A stretch of 7,983 nucleotides of DNA from Legionellaceae bacterium (lineage in GTDB: Bacteria; Pseudomonadota; Gammaproteobacteria; Legionellales; Legionellaceae), in assembly GCA_947470005.1 (NCBI GenBank), contig CANISA010000063.1, positions 1 through 7,983 on the forward strand, given 5' to 3'. A model generated the notes under the pieces. That model saw only the letters and a list, made by a program, of their open reading frames with translations, made no database searches and was not told the origin of the DNA. This document shows positions 1 to 6,142 of the stretch, in pieces (position 1 is the stretch's first letter; each line of letters opens with the position of its first letter). The translations under genes and the position numbers were made by a program.

Positions 1-2
1 GA

Positions 3-59
3 TGTCTTGCTGACGAAGCAGTCGAGGCAAAGTTGATGACGTGTTGCCTTAAAAATTAG
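3..59 (+). CDS. Possible C-terminal tail of an upstream gene (partial, tentative)
   Basis: Frame 3 is open from the left edge for 18 codons, reads LADEAVEAKLMTCCLKN from residue 2, and stops at TAG 57-59. The run GAC GAA GCA GTC GAG GCA AAG looks like coding sequence, and a plus-strand intrinsic terminator lies about 35 bp downstream, as expected after the end of a plus-strand gene. The fragment is too short to identify. Frame 1 is also open for 11 codons, so the frame choice is not secure and the stretch could be non-coding. Confidence 0.28.
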   Translation, partial: CLADEAVEAKLMTCCLKN

Positions 60-95
60 AATAGACTTTTCATGAACGCTTTGCCATACTGATTT

Positions 96-123
96 CGTTC
101 TGGCTAACGCAAGAACGGTTTTT
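96..123 (+). terminator. Rho-independent terminator of the upstream plus-strand gene
   Basis: Arms CGTTCT (96-101) and AGAACG (112-117) form a 6-bp stem. It continues inward, past one G/A mismatch, with GC/GC (103-104 with 109-110) closing a TAAC tetraloop. GGTTTTT follows the stem at 117-123, giving the usual U-tract. It lies upstream of comEA, so it most likely ends the transcript entering from the left. It could instead act as an attenuator if a promoter lies before it; weak -35/-10 matches occur at 62-67 (TAGACT) and 85-90 (CATACT). Confidence 0.6.
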
Positions 124-127
124 GAGT

Positions 128-153
128 CTTCAAGACAGGATTGTCATTTGAAG
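128..153. promoter_or_regulatory. Hairpin in the comEA leader
   Basis: CTTCAA (128-133) pairs with TTGAAG (148-153) and GACA (134-137) with TGTC (142-145). The loop is GGAT, with a two-base bulge at 146-147. No T-run follows on either strand, so it is not a classical terminator. It sits 32 bp before the chosen comEA start and may be a leader structure or a protein-binding dyad. Confidence 0.35.
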
Positions 154-175
154 CTCATGTTGTCCAATCTACTAT

Positions 176-179
176 GGAG
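176..179 (+). promoter_or_regulatory. Ribosome-binding site fixing the comEA start
   Basis: GGAG at 176-179 is 6 bases before ATG 186. This favours ATG 186 over the in-frame ATG at 174, which overlaps the motif, and over TTG 141. It also places a clean signal peptide at the N-terminus. Confidence 0.6.
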
Positions 180-185
180 CATTTT

Positions 186-512
186 ATGAAAACAAGTCAT
201 CTGGCTGTTGTTTTATTGTTATGTACGACAGGAACATGTCCTCTGTACGCAAACCCACCTTCACCTCAAATCTCCTTGCCTGTTATAAGTCAAAAGCAAG
301 AACAAAAAATTAATATAAACACAGCTGATGTCGCAACCATGGCTCATTCATTTAAAGGTATTGGTCAAAAGCGTGCTGAAGCCATTGTGTTATATCGTGA
401 GGCGCATGGCGGTTTCAAGTCCGTGTCAGAGCTAGCCCAAATCCATGGGTTGGGTCTTGGTTTTGTGACGCGCTATCAACCTCAGTTGGAAGCTCTGTTT
501 GCCGTTGAATAA
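186..512 (+). CDS. comEA: ComEA-family helix-hairpin-helix DNA-binding protein, exported
   Basis: A small protein of 108 residues. It begins with a short basic N-terminus (MKTSH) and a hydrophobic core (residues 6-22), a likely Sec signal peptide cleaved near LYA/N at 22-23. A Pro/Ser/Gln-rich linker runs to about 40. The ComEA domain (41-104) follows: KININTAD opens it, FKGIGQKRAEAIVLYR is the first helix-hairpin-helix, then GGFKSVSEL, and IHGLGLGF is the second hairpin. In the family, ComEA binds incoming double-stranded DNA in the periplasm and ratchets it in during natural transformation. Short soluble versions like this one (compare E. coli YbaV) are typical of gammaproteobacteria. No other competence gene is adjacent. 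The last 98 bp overlap, tail to tail, the 3' end of the large minus-strand gene. Family assignment is strong; a role in DNA uptake here is inferred. Confidence 0.92.
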   Translation: MKTSHLAVVLLLCTTGTCPLYANPPSPQISLPVISQKQEQKININTADVATMAHSFKGIGQKRAEAIVLYREAHGGFKSVSELAQIHGLGLGFVTRYQPQLEALFAVE

Positions 513-2661
513 ACAGCGTGCTGACCGAAGCCCGCCTACTGCTCGTCCGTATTGGATTGTTTTGTTTTACTGATGGCGCCGAGGGGGCTTCTAACAGCTG
601 ATTTAAGTCAACGAGATCAGGGCCGCCAAATCGGGCGGCGTGAGAGGCGAAGTTTTGGTTGAAAGCAAACGATCCTGTGACTAACTCACGCAGGTCATCT
701 GCTGTCTGGAATGAAGGGTATTTCTGAGTTAAGTGTTGCAAGAAGTTTGTTTGCAACGAAAGTGGGATGTTGAGCGTATCAAGTTGCTGACGATGAGGCT
801 CGCTTAACTGGCCAGTGTCCGTGAGTTCATTCCAGGCGGATTGCAGTGCCTCGCGATTTTCCAGGGTGATATGTCGTCTGAAATGGGCCCAAACAAATTC
901 TCGCAATTCTTGTTTGATGATTGTTCGGAGAGGTTCGGCAAGCAAAGGATGCCCTTGGACCGCTTGGAATAAACGTGATCGGATACCGAGGTGACAACTG
1001 GGTTTGTCTCCCCTGAGATCGTCGTATTCCTCACGGATGACGCGTCCTCTTGCATTGGTTTTTGCACGTGTATTATCCCAATTGTGCGCGCGTCCTATCA
1101 ACGCGAGTTCTGCGATGAAGTGGTCTATTCGGGTTGCCACGGTATGCCCGCTGCTCTCGGTCGGGGCCATGTTTAGGTCCCTGTCCGATGCGGCTAACCA
1201 AAGCATGACGATATGTGTTTTATGGTACTCAAAACTAGCTGCATTGGTACCGTTTGCCCTCCAGGAATTAGGGCTGCTTAGGTAACGGCGTGCGGTATGG
1301 TCCTTATTTTGATAATAAGCAGTTAATGCACGTGTTCGCGTTGCGCCAGAGAGGTCATAGAAGTTGAGTCTATCAAAATCATCTCGGCTTAATGGCAATA
1401 TTTGCTCTTGTTGTGTGGACGAAAAATAACCAGTATTCATGTTGATACGAGCAGGGTTTTGTTGATACCTCAGCTCCAGTGCGCGCAAGAGGGCTTGAAA
1501 ACAGGGCTCAACACCTCCAAGGGCGTCAATTTGAGGCTGATAATGATGCACTGCTCCATCGAGTCGTTGTTGTTCACTCGGCGATAGGCCCCTCATGGAC
1601 GACTCTCTATTTGCGGCGATATCTGCCAAATGCTCAAGGTTGAGTTCGGCGTCTTGGTTTAAGGATCCCGCGTTGCGCCGTTGATTCGGGTTGAAAGGAC
1701 CCAGAATGGAATGAGCCATGATTTCTGGATCGGGGGCTTCAAGCACCTCACGAAGATACGCGTGTGCTTGATCAAGACGGTCGTCGAATACGCGCTCTAG
1801 GTTAATCAGTTGATGTAGGCTGTTGAGTGCTCGGTACAGTGTGGGTGCGTTGGTATGGCTAATCACCCCTTCAACATGAACGTGCGCCCGTTCGGAGTTT
1901 AATAGGCCTGTTTGGCTAAGCAGAGATAGAATACGGTGCAAATCAGCTGGGTTTGGGTGTGTTATCACCGCATTAAAATAGGCTTGTGCTCGCTCCGCGT
2001 TTAAAACGCCCACTTGGTTAAGAAGAAATAGGTTACGCTCCACCCAATTGGAGGCTGGATGAGTGAGGAGAGCGAGCAGATGACTGTGTGCACGATCGGT
2101 GCTTAGGATGCCGAGCTGATCAAGTAGGGCGACGGCGTTATACACCGGGAGATTCCCCGGAATCATTTGATAGTCGCTCAAGGCCTTAAATATAGACTGT
2201 GCATGGTTTGAGCTCAATAGGTTGCGCTCATTCAGTAGAATCAGCGTGCGCGCCATCGCTGCTCGGTCAAATTGGTTCTGAAATCGGTTGAAATTATCCA
2301 TGGCTAGTTGTGTGTCAAATGCATTGGCTTTGTTTAGTGTGCACAATGCCGCGGTTATTGCCTCCGGGTCAGGGAGGGCGAGTATCGTATGCAGGGTTTC
2401 ATGGCGTTTGGCGTTACGTTCGCAGAGCCATTGGGTTGATCGAACGTCGTCTGATTGAAAAAAAGCACGCAGGCCACTAAAAAACCATCGGTGGAAAAAC
2501 AGGCTGCTGTCGAACGCCGCTTGAAAAACAATCAGTGGAGAGGCATTGTCAGTCAGGGCTTGTTTTAATTGACTGGGAAAAAAAAAGCGGCTAAACCAAC
2601 CCAGCGTGTTGTAATATTTTTTTAATTGATCGACTTCAGTGGTAAGAACTAGCTTTGGCAT
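415..2661 (-). CDS. Large hypothetical protein with 34-residue helical repeats; effector candidate
   Basis: About 748 residues from ATG 2661; an in-frame GTG at 2670 would add three. Neither start has a clear Shine-Dalgarno sequence. ATG is preferred because the promoter -10 lies at 2691-2696, leaving a leader of about 23 nt. Numbering is from the GTG. Residues about 105-320 hold roughly six copies of a helical repeat of consensus LxxLLxQxGLLxxERAHxxxxAVxxHPNP. QLGILS, QVGVLN and QTGLLN recur exactly 34 residues apart (G187, G221, G255), as does RAH/RAQ. Residues about 380-690 form a second, probably globular region with WDNTRAK, EEYDDLRGDKPSC and KQELREFVWAHF. The Ser/Gln/Asn-rich tail after about 695 looks disordered. 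There is no signal peptide or membrane segment. Similar repeats occur, from memory, in Legionella- and Coxiella-type proteins, some proposed as type IV secretion substrates, so a host-directed role is only inferred. The final 32 codons are antisense to comEA. Confidence 0.82.
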   Translation of the reverse strand: MPKLVLTTEVDQLKKYYNTLGWFSRFFFPSQLKQALTDNASPLIVFQAAFDSSLFFHRWFFSGLRAFFQSDDVRSTQWLCERNAKRHETLHTILALPDPEAITAALCTLNKANAFDTQLAMDNFNRFQNQFDRAAMARTLILLNERNLLSSNHAQSIFKALSDYQMIPGNLPVYNAVALLDQLGILSTDRAHSHLLALLTHPASNWVERNLFLLNQVGVLNAERAQAYFNAVITHPNPADLHRILSLLSQTGLLNSERAHVHVEGVISHTNAPTLYRALNSLHQLINLERVFDDRLDQAHAYLREVLEAPDPEIMAHSILGPFNPNQRRNAGSLNQDAELNLEHLADIAANRESSMRGLSPSEQQRLDGAVHHYQPQIDALGGVEPCFQALLRALELRYQQNPARINMNTGYFSSTQQEQILPLSRDDFDRLNFYDLSGATRTRALTAYYQNKDHTARRYLSSPNSWRANGTNAASFEYHKTHIVMLWLAASDRDLNMAPTESSGHTVATRIDHFIAELALIGRAHNWDNTRAKTNARGRVIREEYDDLRGDKPSCHLGIRSRLFQAVQGHPLLAEPLRTIIKQELREFVWAHFRRHITLENREALQSAWNELTDTGQLSEPHRQQLDTLNIPLSLQTNFLQHLTQKYPSFQTADDLRELVTGSFAFNQNFASHAARFGGPDLVDLNQLLEAPSAPSVKQNNPIRTSSRRASVSTLFIQRQTELPTEVDSASQNQDPTHGFGLALTRT

Positions 2662-2690
2662 GGGAAACACTGGGTTATTTGTGTGTCCGT

Positions 2691-2719
2691 ATTGTACTAA
2701 ATATTTTTTATTATGGCAA
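2691..2719 (-). promoter_or_regulatory. Sigma70-type promoter of the large repeat-protein gene
   Basis: On the minus strand the -35 is TTGCCA (plus coordinates 2714-2719, 5 of 6 consensus) and the -10 is TACAAT (2691-2696, 5 of 6), with a 17-bp A/T-rich spacer. The predicted start near 2684 leaves a short leader before ATG 2661. One arm of an 11-bp inverted repeat (2716-2726) overlaps the -35, so a protein binding there could block the promoter. Confidence 0.6.
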
Positions 2720-2882
2720 CATAATCAATATTGAGTCATTGAAAGTCCGCTGCGGTAAAACGTGGAGATGGGATTGTTCTCCGTGAGTGGTTTCAAAAAA
2801 CGATTATTTTGGTTGCTCGCATGAAGTCTCCTTCATCGCTAATGTAGCTTTTCACATAATCACTAAAACCCGATTATGTTGC
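2716..2882. repeat. 11-bp inverted repeat, GCAACATAATC / GATTATGTTGC
   Basis: GCAACATAATC at 2716-2726 is exactly inverted at 2872-2882, 145 bp apart. A partial third copy, ACATAATC at 2854-2861, pairs with the right arm over 8 bp across a 10-nt loop. A looser version, CGATTAT followed by GTTGCT, occurs around 2801-2817. The left arm overlaps a -35 element. The set could be operator copies for a DNA-looping regulator or the ends of a small decayed element. No matching target-site duplication is visible. Confidence 0.4.
2821..2836. repeat. Short perfect hairpin ATGAAG-TCTC-CTTCAT
   Basis: Six-base arms flank a four-base loop in the intergenic region. No T-run follows on either strand, so it is not a terminator as it stands. 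Its role is unknown. Confidence 0.3.
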
Positions 2883-2966
2883 TACGGTGCACGAAATTTT
2901 ACTGGTTCTGGGCTAGAGCATCGTGGAGGGATATTCCTCTTTGCCGCTACGCCAATGATCAAATAA

Positions 2967-2995
2967 TAGACGAAGTGATTTTTTGGTGGTATTAT
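2967..2995 (+). promoter_or_regulatory. Candidate sigma70-type promoter of the gene at 3032
   Basis: TAGACG (2967-2972, 4 of 6 to the -35 consensus) and TATTAT (2990-2995, 5 of 6 to the -10) are 17 bp apart. Transcription would begin near 3002, giving a leader of about 30 nt that contains the GAGG ribosome-binding site. The match is fair and the position is sensible. Confidence 0.42.
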
Positions 2996-3020
2996 TACCG
3001 CATCGTATTAGAGAAAAAAT

Positions 3021-3024
3021 GAGG
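3021..3024 (+). promoter_or_regulatory. Ribosome-binding site GAGG for the gene at 3032
   Basis: GAGG lies 7 bases before ATG 3032, which supports this start and supports the frame being translated. Confidence 0.55.
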
Positions 3025-3031
3025 CAATAAC

Positions 3032-3742
3032 ATGCAGCTTGATGAATTTAATGAACTTATGATACAAGCAATAACCTTGGCTACCTGTCAATTAAGGCTT
3101 TGCGCGTACAAAAATTATGGCGCGCCCATCGCTAGCATTGAGTTTTTGCCAATTCAGTATGAAATGATGCTAGAAAATAATATCAAAATAGCGACCAAAC
3201 TATACAACCGCACATTTATAAAAATTTGTAAAAATTTTGGTATGGATGATCTGATGCACCCAGAAAAAACCAATAAAACGCTTGAAAAAATTGGGGAAAG
3301 TATGTATCACCCTGTATTTAACAATGCAAAAAAAGCTTTAACCAAAGCGTATGAAAAAACGAACAACCTCAATTTGGCGATGGATCAAGCTGATTCTGTA
3401 TTTATAAGCAACATGGTTTCAAGGATCAATGAATGGTTTGGAGTGGATTTTATTCAAGTTGAGTCAAAATTACTCATACCGATGGTTTTAATCGAGGACC
3501 ATCATGTCAGTGAGCCGGATTGGGAAGTTAGTTCCTGGATAGCCGACGTTGGCGCTGCTTTTGTGTCGGTAAGTGACAGCATTGGGGCCATGCTCACAGC
3601 AACACCCGGATCAATATCCAATGAATCACCGGTTAATTTTCTATCGTTTTTCCCACCGTTAATGATGAGAAAAAATCAATCACCTGTGAGCGTCACTGAG
3701 ATGAGTTATGAAGACGTCCTCGGAAATCACCCGCCGAGTTAA
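3032..3742 (+). CDS. Hypothetical protein, 236 residues, unrecognised
   Basis: I do not recognise this protein. It has a well-placed GAGG ribosome-binding site, a candidate promoter and a full-length frame, so it is probably a real gene. The N-terminal two thirds (about 1-150) look helical and lysine/asparagine-rich. The segment WIADVGAAFVSVSDSIGAMLTATPG (about 165-190) is moderately hydrophobic but too polar for a confident membrane span. The last 45 residues are Ser/Pro-rich and end in acidic and polar residues (MSYEDVLGNHPPS). There is no signal peptide and no catalytic motif that I can see. Its coding is rich in A-runs and AAA/AAT codons, unlike the more G+C-rich flanking genes. It lies beside an IS remnant, so horizontal acquisition is plausible. 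A secreted effector is possible given the neighbouring gene, but nothing in the sequence shows it. Confidence 0.72.
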   Translation: MQLDEFNELMIQAITLATCQLRLCAYKNYGAPIASIEFLPIQYEMMLENNIKIATKLYNRTFIKICKNFGMDDLMHPEKTNKTLEKIGESMYHPVFNNAKKALTKAYEKTNNLNLAMDQADSVFISNMVSRINEWFGVDFIQVESKLLIPMVLIEDHHVSEPDWEVSSWIADVGAAFVSVSDSIGAMLTATPGSISNESPVNFLSFFPPLMMRKNQSPVSVTEMSYEDVLGNHPPS

Positions 3743-3832
3743 CCCGCTCTGGTTTTGTTTGAGGAAGTATAGTGGACCCCTATTTTCAGACAATAGATTA
3801 AGATGGTAGCCTGCTGTAACAAGGGGCAGCTG

Positions 3833-4126
3833 ATGAGTGAAACAAAACGAAAAAAATTTACTGGTGAGTTCAAAGCTAAAATAGCACTTGAAGCAATCCG
3901 TGGCCTCAAAACAGTAAACGAAATTGCTCAAGAGTATGGAGTTCATCCGACGCAAGTGAGCATCTGGAAGAAGGAGCTGCAAGAGCAAGCATCGGCACTA
4001 TTTAATGCCAAACGCGGGCCACAGCCTGTTGACCCATCGGCTAGTCCAGAACGGCTCTATTCTGAAATTAGTCGGTTAAAGATGGAGCTAGATTGGCTTA
4101 AAAAAAAGTCTGGGATTTACCCATAA
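3833..4126 (+). CDS. IS3-family transposase OrfA
   Basis: 97 residues from ATG 3833, preceded by AAGGGG (3821-3826) 6 bases upstream; an in-frame ATG at 3803 is less likely. RKKFTGEFKAKIALEAI opens the protein. The helix-turn-helix (about 27-47, VNEIAQEYGVHPTQVSIWKK) binds the IS ends. A leucine-zipper-like helix (about 75-91, LYSEISRLKMELDWLKKK) mediates oligomerisation in this family. OrfA alone regulates or represses transposition. It forms the N-terminus of the OrfAB transposase when ribosomes slip -1 on the A-run near its 3' end. The gene looks complete, with normal length and ending, although its partner is destroyed. It belongs to the partial element at 3768-4191. Confidence 0.93.
   Translation: MSETKRKKFTGEFKAKIALEAIRGLKTVNEIAQEYGVHPTQVSIWKKELQEQASALFNAKRGPQPVDPSASPERLYSEISRLKMELDWLKKKSGIYP
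4102..4108 (+). promoter_or_regulatory. Programmed -1 frameshift site (A AAA AAG)
   Basis: OrfA reads AAA AAA AAG at 4100-4108. The heptamer A AAA AAG at 4102-4108 is the classical IS3-type slippery sequence. Slipping by -1 leads directly into the frame that encodes the start of OrfB (KKVWDLPINERRHW), without an intervening stop. The site is intact although the downstream product is truncated. Confidence 0.75.
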
Positions 4127-4191
4127 ATGAGCGGAGGCACTGGGTCAGTATTAATGGACCGCTTGCGCTGATCCGACAATGTGAGTTACTT
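4105..4191 (+). pseudogene. Truncated OrfB (IS3-family transposase) remnant
   Basis: In the -1 frame relative to OrfA, about 29 codons carry the usual N-terminus of IS3-type OrfB, ending ALIRQCELL. In intact elements this is followed by a GLSRS-like segment and then the rve integrase domain. Here the family sequence stops at CELL. The frame then runs through DNA antisense to the antiporter gene (FYLQEIVSAI...) to a TGA at 4264-4266. No DDE residues remain, so it is non-functional. The junction at about 4191-4193 lies within a few bases of the antiporter stop codon (4194-4196). Confidence 0.75.
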
Positions 4192-4193
4192 TT

Positions 4194-6089
4194 CTATTTA
4201 CAAGAGATTGTATCTGCCATCCTATTGAACAACCAATGCGCTTGTTCAAAACCATGTGCTATTTGAAACAGCGCAACTTTTTCCTGTGTGTTCTGGCTAT
4301 TTAGGCAGAACTCGCGTAAGGCATGGAATGATTTCTCATGAGATTTAGTGAGCTCAGCGAATTTTGAGAGCGACGGTGCGTCTTTGAGTGCTAGAGCATC
4401 AATCATTGCATTGAGCAGAGAATCCAAGGTGTCTACATAGGTAGATAAATGTTGAGTAAGCCCGCCCCTTTTAGGGATCTTCTCAATGCTTACACACAGC
4501 TGATAAAGCGTTTTTTCTAGGTAACGTAAAAGCCCTAATTTATTTTGAAGTCCAATAAGTTGAGAGCTGGTGCCAGGGCATAGCGTTTGGCTAGCAAGTT
4601 GCTTCTGGAAATCTTCGATGGATGTTGAAATGGCGTGAAAGGATATGAATATGCTATCTAGCTGATCATTTTCATTGGCTCCGGGTATTTTTCTTAAAAT
4701 AGGGCAATAGCCCTTTAATTTTTTTGCAAGTCGTATCTCCTCGTTTTCAACAGCATCAAGTGCTGCATGGGGATCGACCAAAGTTTCTTCACAAATAAAT
4801 TGTAACTCACAGGGATCGCTTGGCTCGTCCTCTGGCTTAACATGAGACACCGCCCAGGCCATTAATGGCACTGCCAAAATAACGGTTATAATCGCCATAA
4901 CGACGATGATAGAATAAATTTCTTTAGGCAATAGACCAATGGAAAGGCCAACGGTTGCGATGATAATCTCTGTACCACCACGAGCATTCAAGCCAAAGCC
5001 TAGGGTAATACGCTCCCACATAGAGAGGCGGCCCGCCCATGCTCCTAGATAGACCCCGATGAGCTTGCTGCCAAAAGCGACGAAAAGCACCAAGAGCAGC
5101 AGGCCTAATGTGTGCCATTCAAAAACCGTCCAGAGATTTAATCGAAGACCCGTGAGCCCAAAGTATAAGGGGGCCAGAAAAGAAGATATAATAAGACTTA
5201 GGGCGTGAACGGCATTTTTTTGCAGCGTAGGCGCGGCGCCAATTACAATACCCACAACAAAAATCCCAAGGGCAAACTCCAATCCAAGCCAGCTTGTAAT
5301 CAAGCTTCCCGCGATCCCAAAAAAGATAAGCACGGAAAGTTGTGCAGAGGCACCTGGTGATATACGATTGTGCCAAGATATGAAACGCTTCATCAATGGA
5401 CGGGCTATCACATAGCTAATACCTAGAAAAATTAAGGCCGCCCCTGTTGTTTTAGAGGCAGACAGCACATCAATATGCCCTGTAAGGTAAAGACTGGTCA
5501 TCACAGCAACAAGAATCCATGCGACGATATCATCAAGCATCGCCGCGCCCAAAGCAATTTGCCCCATTTTGCTTTGAATCATATTTTTTTCACGCAGAAT
5601 CATGGATATCGGTGGCAGTGCGGAAATGGACATAGACACGGCAAGAAAAAGTGATAGCGGGAGCCTATCCGAAGGCTTGATCAGCATAGATTCTGGGATG
5701 TAGAATCCGAGAGCAAAGCCTGTAAGCAATGGAATAGCAAGGCCTCCAGCGGAGACTAAGAAGCTTTGCTTACCTGTGCGTCGTAACACATTTAAATTAA
5801 CATCAAGCCCTGCTTCCATCAGAAAAAGTAAAAGACCCAGCCAGGTAATGGCCGACAACATATTCGCCTGATTTTGATCGGGAGTGAAGACTAGAATTTG
5901 CCAATGAGGGAGCCAGTGCCCGAGAATTGAGGGTCCAAGCAATACACCGCCCAAAATATTCCCTACTATGGGCGGTTGTTTCCAGCATTTAACAACCCTT
6001 CCCCCCATGTAGGCAACAAGCAGTAATACGGTTACTTGCACGAGAAAGTGTTCTATCTCTCCGTGCGATAGTGAATGGATTGGCGTCAT
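4194..6089 (-). CDS. CPA2-family monovalent cation/proton antiporter with helical C-terminal tail
   Basis: 631 residues from ATG 6089, chosen because GGGGGA lies 9 bases upstream; the frame extends to a TTG at 6152 that has no support. Residues about 13-415 form the Na+/H+ exchanger domain with 12-13 membrane segments. Visible family motifs are QPPIVGNILGGVLLGPSILG (near 38-57), SMSISALPP (near 153-160), the ion-binding LDD in a membrane helix (Asp186-Asp187), a Lys in GSKLIGVYLGA (near 342) and ARGGTE (Arg370, Glu374). An Asp-Asp pair is the hallmark of electrogenic NapA-like members, so Na+ (or K+)/H+ exchange for pH and ion balance at the inner membrane is likely. The tail (about 420-631) is soluble and helical. 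It lacks the GxGxxG TrkA-N motif of KefB/KefC, and faintly recalls PhoU-like bundles. An IS remnant abuts the 3' end. The substrate is not determined. Confidence 0.93.
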   Translation of the reverse strand: MTPIHSLSHGEIEHFLVQVTVLLLVAYMGGRVVKCWKQPPIVGNILGGVLLGPSILGHWLPHWQILVFTPDQNQANMLSAITWLGLLLFLMEAGLDVNLNVLRRTGKQSFLVSAGGLAIPLLTGFALGFYIPESMLIKPSDRLPLSLFLAVSMSISALPPISMILREKNMIQSKMGQIALGAAMLDDIVAWILVAVMTSLYLTGHIDVLSASKTTGAALIFLGISYVIARPLMKRFISWHNRISPGASAQLSVLIFFGIAGSLITSWLGLEFALGIFVVGIVIGAAPTLQKNAVHALSLIISSFLAPLYFGLTGLRLNLWTVFEWHTLGLLLLVLFVAFGSKLIGVYLGAWAGRLSMWERITLGFGLNARGGTEIIIATVGLSIGLLPKEIYSIIVVMAIITVILAVPLMAWAVSHVKPEDEPSDPCELQFICEETLVDPHAALDAVENEEIRLAKKLKGYCPILRKIPGANENDQLDSIFISFHAISTSIEDFQKQLASQTLCPGTSSQLIGLQNKLGLLRYLEKTLYQLCVSIEKIPKRGGLTQHLSTYVDTLDSLLNAMIDALALKDAPSLSKFAELTKSHEKSFHALREFCLNSQNTQEKVALFQIAHGFEQAHWLFNRMADTISCK

Positions 6090-6097
6090 TTGATAAA

Positions 6098-6103
6098 TCC
6101 CCC
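6098..6103 (-). promoter_or_regulatory. Ribosome-binding site deciding the antiporter start
   Basis: On the minus strand GGGGGA lies about 9 bases before ATG 6089. This selects that ATG over the upstream TTG at 6152, whose extra 21 residues (rich in Arg and Asp) do not fit the family N-terminus. Confidence 0.5.
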
Positions 6104-6142
6104 AAATAAAATTTATTCTGAAACGTCTATCAACATCCAAAC

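Larger units (their letters stand above)
2671..3031. other. 360-bp gene-free region between divergent genes
   Basis: This A+T-rich spacer holds the promoters of the two divergent flanking genes, at 2691-2719 (minus) and 2967-2995 (plus). It also holds an 11-bp inverted repeat and two small hairpins. One is GGAGA/TCTCC at 2764-2782, extendable by three pairs that include G-T wobbles. The other is ATGAAG/CTTCAT at 2821-2836 with a TCTC loop. Possible reading frames are very short (for example 18 codons from ATG 2768) and have no properly spaced ribosome-binding site, so I call none of them a gene. Confidence 0.6.
3768..4191 (+). mobile_element. Truncated IS3-family insertion sequence (left end, orfA, start of orfB)
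   Basis: The left end carries TATAGTGGACCCCTATTTTC (from about 3768), a typical terminal sequence of this IS3-type lineage. OrfA is intact. The A8G slippery run (4100-4108) that directs -1 frameshifting is present, and the orfB frame starts correctly (SINGPLALIRQCELL) but is lost after 4191. The rest of orfB, including the DDE catalytic core, and the right inverted repeat are missing, so the element cannot move by itself. No target duplication can be recognised because the right end is gone. The exact left base is uncertain by a few positions. Confidence 0.85.

Noticed and set aside
527..591. GAAGCCC / GGGCTTC inverted repeat as a terminator for comEA
   Set aside because: The 51-nt loop and absence of a T-run make a terminator unlikely, and it lies inside the coding region of the opposite gene.
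804..1587. Open frames inside the large gene: minus 804-1067, plus 991-1176, 1004-1285 and 1402-1587
   Set aside because: All lie within the long minus-strand coding region in other frames, with no ribosome-binding sites or recognisable domains; they are shadows of the real gene.
2762..2824. Tiny plus-strand frame, 18 codons from ATG 2768 (20 from GTG 2762)
   Set aside because: The only GGAG abuts the ATG, with no spacing for a ribosome; the frame is very short and recalls no known small protein.
3680..3988. Minus-strand frame of 102 codons
   Set aside because: It runs antisense across the IS left end and OrfA, whose protein family is clear on the plus strand, and shows no features of its own.
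4924..5988. Minus-strand frames at 4924-5118, 5119-5376 and 5803-5988
   Set aside because: Alternative frames within the antiporter gene; the antiporter motifs are all in the main frame.
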